64,000 bases of DNA from Aselliscus stoliczkanus. Its lineage: Eukaryota > Chordata > Mammalia > Chiroptera > Hipposideridae. The notes below the pieces were generated by a model, which saw only the letters and a list, made by a program, of their open reading frames with translations, did not search any database and was not told where the DNA came from. Each line of letters begins with the position of its first letter. Position 1 is the stretch's first letter. Below, in pieces: positions 57,641-64,000 of this stretch. The position numbers and the translations under genes were made by a program. The stretch is taken from positions 97,678,709 to 97,742,708 of the forward strand of contig CM066737.1 of NCBI GenBank assembly GCA_033961575.1. Reading direction: 5' to 3'.

Positions 57641-58204
57641 TTGTGATGACTAGGCTGAATCTTGGGGTTTTGTGGTGGATAAGGTAGTTTGTGATGGATG
57701 GGGTGACCCAACTCTGCCACTCATTTGTTAAACGCACATTCAAGCAAGCATAAAACTGTTCGTATGGTCTGTCTGGACTTTGAGGAAGCCTCAGCTCTTG
57801 TCCCTTTAAGTGCTCCCAGCGACTGCCACCTCGCACAAAAGGTTCACATGAGGCAGATGGGGATTCTGTCATCCTTAGTTGGCAGCAGCCAGCTGGAAAT
57901 TCTCATTATCAATGACTGGAGACAGGCCCGTTTGGGGGTCACCCCTCAAGCTCTGTCTCTGAAGATGCAAGCTACAGGCATCAAATTCTCACACTCTGTT
58001 CAGGATGGGGATTGTCTCTAAAATATTTTAACCAATCTGTATATCTTAACCACCTCTCATTGCATCAATAAAAGCTATTTCTAATACTCATTCCATTATT
58101 TCACCTATTTTTGACCTTTTTTTCAAACGTCAAGGCCTCAAATGTTGGTGAAGCTATGGCTACAGAAGCACTTGATATAGCAATCTTGGGAATGTGGTCT
58201 TAGT

Positions 58205-58205
<1 letters not shown>

Positions 58206-58245
<40 letters not shown>
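58206..58245. repeat. (TA)n microsatellite
   Basis: About 20 TA units directly against the poly(T) of the next SINE, so it probably grew from the SINE tail or target. Confidence 0.92.
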
Positions 58246-58253
<8 letters not shown>

Positions 58254-58687
58254 TTTTAAAGATTTTATTGGGGAATTGGGGGAGGGGAACAGCATTGGGG
58301 AATCGGGGAAGGGGAACAGACAAGTTGCTGTCCTTTTGTTCTTTAGTCTAGTTGTGGAGGATGTTACTTCACTGGCCCATGTTGGTATTATCATTGCGCT
58401 CTTCCTGGGTGATGCAGATCGGTTGCCGGCCTCTGGATGGCCACCCACTGCAGCTATTGGCAGCTCATACTGGCTGCCGTCCACTCCCTGTAGCCTATGG
58501 CAGCCCACTGCAGCAGGGGCTGCAGCCTACACTGTCGCTGGAACTTGCGCAGCCCAGCTCCAGGTGGAGCTGTTGTTCACCATCTTAGCTGTAGAGGGCA
58601 GTGTCACTGGCCCTCATATGTGGGATCTGAACTGGGGCCGCTGGTATCCCAAGCCAGCTCTTAACCAATGCGCCACTTGGCCGGCAC
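58246..58687 (-). mobile_element. Long tRNA-derived SINE
   Basis: Complete minus-strand copy. The target cttagtga is repeated near 58,199 and 58,688. The left boundary is blurred by the TA repeat. Confidence 0.9.
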
Positions 58688-59810
58688 CTTAGTGATATTT
58701 TATCACCTAACCACCCCGGAGGATGAACTCCCAATTAGAGCAATAAAGTTCCCCAGAGTTGCAGCTTAAACCAACCTGCACACATAAAATATCACACGGT
58801 CTATGCTAAAGTGTTTAAAATAAATCCTAGACATCTTAACAATGGGCAAAGTAAATATTTTAAATACATGTCAATACTCATCCACTTAGGGATGGTCTCC
58901 GTCAATGGTTATTAGGTTGGACCCCCAAGTTCCAAGGAACTGCTCATGGCCCAGCACTTGGGGGCAGCAGGTGGGATCTGGGCTACCTACCACCTTAGTC
59001 AGAGAAGCTCCACCTCCACCTAGTTTGCATTTTAGACATTCTCACAATACTTTACTTGAAGGTAGGTTTCCATGGGTAAGAGGTTTGAAAAACATTGATG
59101 AAGCCTAGCATTCATATTACAAGTGGGGAAGATGAGATCCAGTGCAGCTGTCACTTTTTCAAGTACAGAGAAATATAGCAACTCACAGCATTGGGCTCTT
59201 TTCACTACCAAAAACAAACCACGCACCATGGAGAGACCACATGCATTGCTAACATTAACCTCTGGCAAGAAAAAGTGGTATTCCCATAGCATGCCCTTCA
59301 CTGACCCATTATCCTGGATGACCTTTACATGTTCCTTTACTGAAAACTACAACCTACCATAAAGCATACACACTTGATTAAATGGGTTAGTTTAGCAATC
59401 AAGTCTTTCAGAAATAATGTTAACTTGAATTCACCACTGCGAAGATGCCCTCTGTAGACGCTTAATAAATGGGTTAGGGTAGTGGTGATCCAATTAAACT
59501 TTTAACTGGTTAACCTTCTCTCTAATAGTCCCTTTATCACCCTTCCCGCTCTTTCATCCAAACTGTCTGTCTGTAGTAATGGAAACAGTTACTGGTTCAC
59601 TAGAGATCATCTTCTGTGGGTCTTATTTACATTATTTTGATCTTATTTCAGGGCCCTAATGATATTTCATCTAATTGACGACATTGTCAATAATAAAATG
59701 CTTTTTTTTTTAAGTCCTGCGAAGATATAAAAAAAATATGTCAATTAGAATGTTAGGATACCATTGCTTGTAAGACACATTCTGATTTCAGAGATATTAA
59801 AAAAGGTACA

Positions 59811-60222
59811 GGGCTGGCAGAGTGGCACACTGGTTAAGAGCTGGTTATGGGACGCCAGTGGCTCTGATTCGGATCCCACATATGAGAGCCAGTGACACTG
59901 CCCTCTACAGCTAATAACAGCTCCACCTGGAGCTGGGCTATGCGAGCCCCGGTGATGGAGTAGGCTGCAGCCCCTGCTGCAGTGGGCTGCCATAGGCTAC
60001 AGTGAGTGGCCGGCAGCCAGCGTAAGAGGCCGGCAGCCAGTGTGAGCTGCCAAGAGCCGCTGTGAGCGACCATCCAAAGGCTAGTGACCAATCTGCTTCA
60101 CCCAAGAAGAGCACAATGATGATACCAAAATGGGCCAGTGAAGTAATGTCCTCTGCAACTAGACTGAAGAACAAAAGGACAGCAACTTGTCTGTTCCCCT
60201 CCCCCAAATCCCCAATTAAAAA
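59811..60222 (+). mobile_element. Long tRNA-derived SINE, first of a tandem pair
   Basis: The head gggctggcagagtggcacac starts right after aaaaggtaca. The tail is shortened (cccccaaatccccaatt, poly(A)). The target aggtaca recurs at 60,230. Confidence 0.88.
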
Positions 60223-60242
60223 AAAAAAGAGGTACATGTTGG

Positions 60243-60340
60243 GGCCAGCCGAGGGGCGCGGTGGTTAAGTGCTGGCTTCGGGAGCCAGCGGCCCCGGTTC
60301 AGGTCCCACATATGAGGGCCAGTGACACTGCCCTCAAAAA
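60243..60340 (+). mobile_element. Short, head-only SINE, second of a tandem pair
   Basis: Flanked by a perfect 20-bp duplication, aaaaaagaggtacatgttgg, at 60,223-60,242 and 60,341-60,360. It used the poly(A)/target junction of the preceding SINE. Confidence 0.93.
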
Positions 60341-61891
60341 AAAAAAGAGGTACATGTTGGAATTCATGAAGTATGCTACTATGTTTACCACCATATAAAA
60401 CATATTTCTCCCCTTGTTTTATGCTCCTCCTCCCACTCTAAGCCACCTGTATTTCCATTAAGCAAAGGAATAATAGCATAGAAGGATCAGCCTTAGGTTT
60501 TCCAAAATGCTTCCCCCTAAAATTGTGCCACACTTATATTTTAGCATATGTGGTACATACTGACCAAAAATACTTCTTGGCTTCTTGGCCCTAGGAGTGG
60601 TAATGTACCTCTCTTTACACCCACCCCAAACATTTTGGATCTATGTCCTTTCTGTGGGATCTGCATTATTCTACTAGGAAAGGGAGTTTTAAGCCCTTAG
60701 GTGGAAAAAGTAACTTCCTGTTCTCGTGAGCAGAACACAGATCCACCATGTTGCCTGAACATGGACACTGGATACTTCCTGTGTCTTGAGTTACACATTC
60801 CCCTGGAAACAGATTTCACATCAAGTAGTTCCAAATGGACCCTAACACACTTCCTAATAATTTTGTTTGGTGTGGTACCAAAATTGTCCAAACTGTGTCA
60901 TAAGGTAAAATATTTTACTCCCTCTGCTCAGGCATCATTTTCATCAAAACGAAATTTCAGCTTTTCAAGCCCCATATCCTATTACTCATAATGCAACACT
61001 TTATCTTAAGTGGAAAAAAATTTATGTTCTACTTTTAAAAAAGCTTTAATGCTTGTTTTATGTGAGTGATACTCCTGGTTGAAGATGTTTTTGGTCTGCA
61101 TTAAACATTCTTGCCTTTTGATATCAGATGAAATAGAGTTCATTTCATTAAAATTTATTAAAATTCAAGTTACATATTCTTCCCCAAGTTCAAATTACTT
61201 TGTCAGTATATTCCTTGCATAATTTAATGTTTAGCATAGCTCATAGTTTACTAGAAAGTATTTTTTTGTTAATTTGGGATGGATATTAGTATGTCATTTT
61301 AATAAAGGACAAGAATCTATGAACTGTAATACCAATGAACTTGACTTTCCAGCACTCTCCTTACCATTGGTGTGTTGGGAAGAAGGCAGAAGATTGTCAA
61401 TTACAGAGACTTAAGGAAGTACTGGAACAGCCCTAGGACATGGAAAACGGGGTGGTTTAGGAAGTGTGGTTGGCCCTCTCTGATGGTAAATCTGAAGGAA
61501 ACTGATGGGGGGCTAAGGTGTGGGATGGCTTCTGTAAATGCTGTCTCCTTCTTTCCTATCATTATATGTTCCTTCCTCATCCCAGAGAGAGGAAAATATT
61601 AAGCACCACAGGAGGGTAACAGCTAGAACAAATTGTCTTCAAATCCTTCCATCCAATAGAGAATTGTGAAATCACTACACAGACCTAAGGATGAGTACCA
61701 GAAATCTGTAACAAATGGAAGTCAAATTTTCCTTTGCATATTTTTGTGCTGTCATTACGCAATTTTCTGGAGGTACAAAGCATTAAAGATGTACTTTTCA
61801 GATGCATTTTTTTTTTCTCACAACGATTACCGTCTCAGAGTGTCATTGCAATTTCTTACTTGAGCTAAATCTACCCGGTTTTCTCTTTTAG

Positions 61892-61990
<99 letters not shown>

Positions 61991-62235
61991 TAGCTGGCAG
62001 AGCCCAGCACTGTCTTTTTCTTCCAAAAGCCTGACTAGAGGGGCAGAGGCAAGGTGAAGGCCGGCTCTTCAGGACAAGGGAGGGCACAAATGGAAGGGTG
62101 GCAAGGAGTTATCACATGGCATATATATCCCTTTGGTTGTCTTGCTCAATCAGCCATGAATTTCCCTTCAGCTGAATTTAAGTGCTTGACACCGTTACTT
62201 GAAGATGATGAGTTTAACATGTAGCATGTTGATTG

Positions 62236-62276
62236 ATTGTGTGTGTCTGTGTGTGTTTGTATGTGTGTGTGTGGGG
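62236..62276. repeat. (TG)n microsatellite, imperfect
   Basis: TG units interrupted by tctg, ttg and tatg, ending in a G-run. Confidence 0.85.
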
Positions 62277-62932
62277 GAGCATAGCCTCTCAGATGCTCTT
62301 GGTCCACAAAAGTCACTAGCTTGGTAAGTTTTCACGCTGGACCTTTTATTGAACTGAGCAGGATGTATTCAGTACAGCTTCTGGTGAGTGGTGAACCCCA
62401 CTGGGAACACAGGTAATAAGCACATTATATTACTTGTGAATTCAAACAAAAAGCCCCAATCTCTGGGTATTTCTTTTGAAAAGAAGACTTTGCAAGGAAG
62501 TCCATCAATTTTTGTATTTTTTTTCCTCCTTCTAATTCTTTACCTCTTCTCCATATTCAAATACCTGGTCTTCTAAAATGGAGGCTAATATTAATAATGA
62601 GTACAATAAATAAAGTCCCCCCCAAGTGTTTATATTTCTTCCCCAATTGTGACTTTTCTGATGAAACCTGGAAGGTCTGATTCTGAATAAAATTATTAAG
62701 GTTTTGGAACATGTCATTAGCACAAGACAAGAAAAATGGAATTCAATAAAGCCACAGGGTATAGCAAACTGTATTTTATCTTTTTAAAAAGGTAAAAGGC
62801 TTTTTTCACTTCTTCAGGTGACATTTTGGGTATTTGTCCCAAAAGGACACCTGTCATCATTTCAAAGTTTCCTAATAAAACTTTGGTTGTCCCTCATTTA
62901 ACCTTTTTTTCCCCCATAAATAATTCTTTTTT

Positions 62933-63380
62933 AAGATTTTATTGGGGAATTGGGGGAGGGGAACAGCGCTGGGGAACCGGGGAATGGGAACAGACAAGAT
63001 GTGGTCCTTTTGTTCTTCAGTCTAGTTGTAGAGGACATTGCTTCACTCGCCCATGTTGGTATCATCATTGCGCTCTTCTTGGGTGAGGCATATTGGTCGC
63101 GGGCCTCTGGACGGCTGCTCCCAGTGGCTCTTGGCAGCTCACACCAGCTGCTGGCCGCTCATGCTAGCTGCCAGCCACTCACTGTAGCCTATGGCAGCCC
63201 ACTGCAGCAAGGGCTGCAGCTATGCCGACCCGGGGATTCACAGCTGCCGAGCTCCAGGTGGAGCTGTTGTTCACCATCTTAGCTGTAGAGGGCAGTGTCA
63301 CTGGCCCTCATATGTGGGGTCCGAACTGGGGCCGCTGGCATCCCAAGCCAACTCTTAACCAATGTGCCACTCAGCCGGCT
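62933..63380 (-). mobile_element. Long tRNA-derived SINE in SMPX intron 3
   Basis: Complete minus-strand copy. The target ccccataaataat(t/c)c plus a T-run is repeated at 62,912-62,932 and 63,381-63,401. Confidence 0.92.
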
Positions 63381-63401
63381 CCCCATAAATAATCCTTTTT
63401 T

Positions 63402-63505
63402 AAAAATTTTTATTGTGAAATAAACATTTTGAAAAAAAATTAGCTTCAGGTGTACAACACAGTGCAATAGTTATACTTTTTACCCCTCAAAGTGACAACC
63501 CCCTC
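63402..63505 (-). mobile_element. Short 5'-truncated L1 3' tail
   Basis: The minus strand has the 3'UTR end of the B/C-type L1 (plus-strand wording gcttcaggtgtacaacacag, cccctcaaagtgacaacc) with a T-run at its left. It is flanked by aaataatcc (about 63,386) and aaataattc (63,508). Confidence 0.8.
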
Positions 63506-64000
63506 CCCAAATAATTCTTGACGAGGTCTTAAGTTAGTGGTACCAGTCTCCTATCAATAGAAAGATAAATTTTGAAAGGAGGAGATGGAGTATTTGAGTG
63601 TTATCAGTGGGCAATCAGTGGGAAGGTAGCGTGACCCTCTTTTGTCACTAATGTAATTGATGTAACAGTTGTGTTGGAGGCTTACATCTCCACTTCCCTC
63701 TGGTACAGATGGCCCTCTCCGCCACACATGTCCCAGTTAGGGGTTTGGGGGAGCACTGTGCTCTTACCCCTGCCTTGTCCCCAGTCTGATGGTTCCAGCA
63801 CATTCCAAAACAGCCAAGAACTAATACAACCTGGTTTGTGAACTACTCTGTGACCAGCCACATACACAACTGACCAACCAATATTCTTTGCAGGATGGAA
63901 GGGAGTGAGGTATCTATAGAGACCCCAGGAGTGTTTCTTGAACTGAGCTACACCTTTCTCAGGAGGGTGGAGTTAGGGGTTGTAAGAGCAGAAATGATCG

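Larger units (their letters stand above)
48493..61891 (+). other. SMPX: SMPX intron 2
   Basis: A 13.4-kb intron with donor gtaagt and acceptor ttctcttttag. It contains at least eight SINEs, five MIR relics, one hAT relic, TG, TA and pyrimidine microsatellites, but no full L1. The stretches 49,164-49,837, 50,076-50,710, 52,425-53,000, 54,409-57,430 (apart from its microsatellites), 58,700-59,800 and 60,361-61,890 show no recognisable gene, RNA or repeat. Confidence 0.85.

Overview
The window is a piece of mammalian nuclear genome. It has spliced exons, LINE-1 and tRNA-derived SINE retrotransposons with target-site duplications, MIR/L2 and hAT relics, and microsatellites. The abundant SINEs have a tRNA-like head beginning ggccggccgagtggc. 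A second, double-headed form carries the tail wording ttccccttccccaa. Both resemble the Rhin-1-type SINEs I know from rhinolophoid (horseshoe/leaf-nosed) bats. I therefore infer such a bat, with moderate confidence and no database check.

The only protein-coding gene I can support is SMPX (small muscle protein, X-linked; 'chisel'), on the + strand. Coding exon 2 (48436-48492) and coding exon 3 (61892-61978) encode the first 42 residues. Both have clean AG/GT splice sites, and the exon phases match human SMPX boundaries (c.45 and c.132). A non-coding first exon ending at 44759 is proposed, preceded by a perfect MEF2 site and E-boxes as expected for a striated-muscle gene. The remaining exons lie beyond the right edge. 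If synteny with human Xp22 holds, bases 1-44,000 are the X-linked intergenic DNA upstream of SMPX.

Layout: 1-11,000 is intergenic DNA with SINEs, an MLT1 LTR, an L2 relic and a hAT relic. Positions 11,096-30,612 are almost solid LINE-1: an old L1 3' portion (11,096-12,931, with a nested L1 tail), then a full-length + strand L1 (12,945-22,316), then a full-length - strand L1 (23,001-30,612), convergent with the second. The + strand copy is broken by a solo LTR, three SINEs and an inverted L1 fragment. From 30,900 to 37,100 there are SINEs, MER20 and a full-length mariner (32,710-33,995). At 37,105-41,422 a hAT relic has been split by a third L1, which has lost most of ORF2. From 44,300 to the right end lies SMPX, its introns carrying SINEs, MIRs, microsatellites and a polypyrimidine tract. 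L1 sequence makes up about one third of the window.

No novel multi-gene system was found. The observations best worth checking are a sharply bounded tract of about 970 bp of near identity between the two convergent L1s (a gene-conversion candidate), three unrelated L1 5'UTR types with tandem promoter monomers, loss of the human-type first Met codon of SMPX, and a SINE lineage that propagates as both a 100-bp head-only and a 450-bp form. All statements come from reading the sequence by eye; repeat family names are from memory, and boundaries without a stated duplication are approximate.
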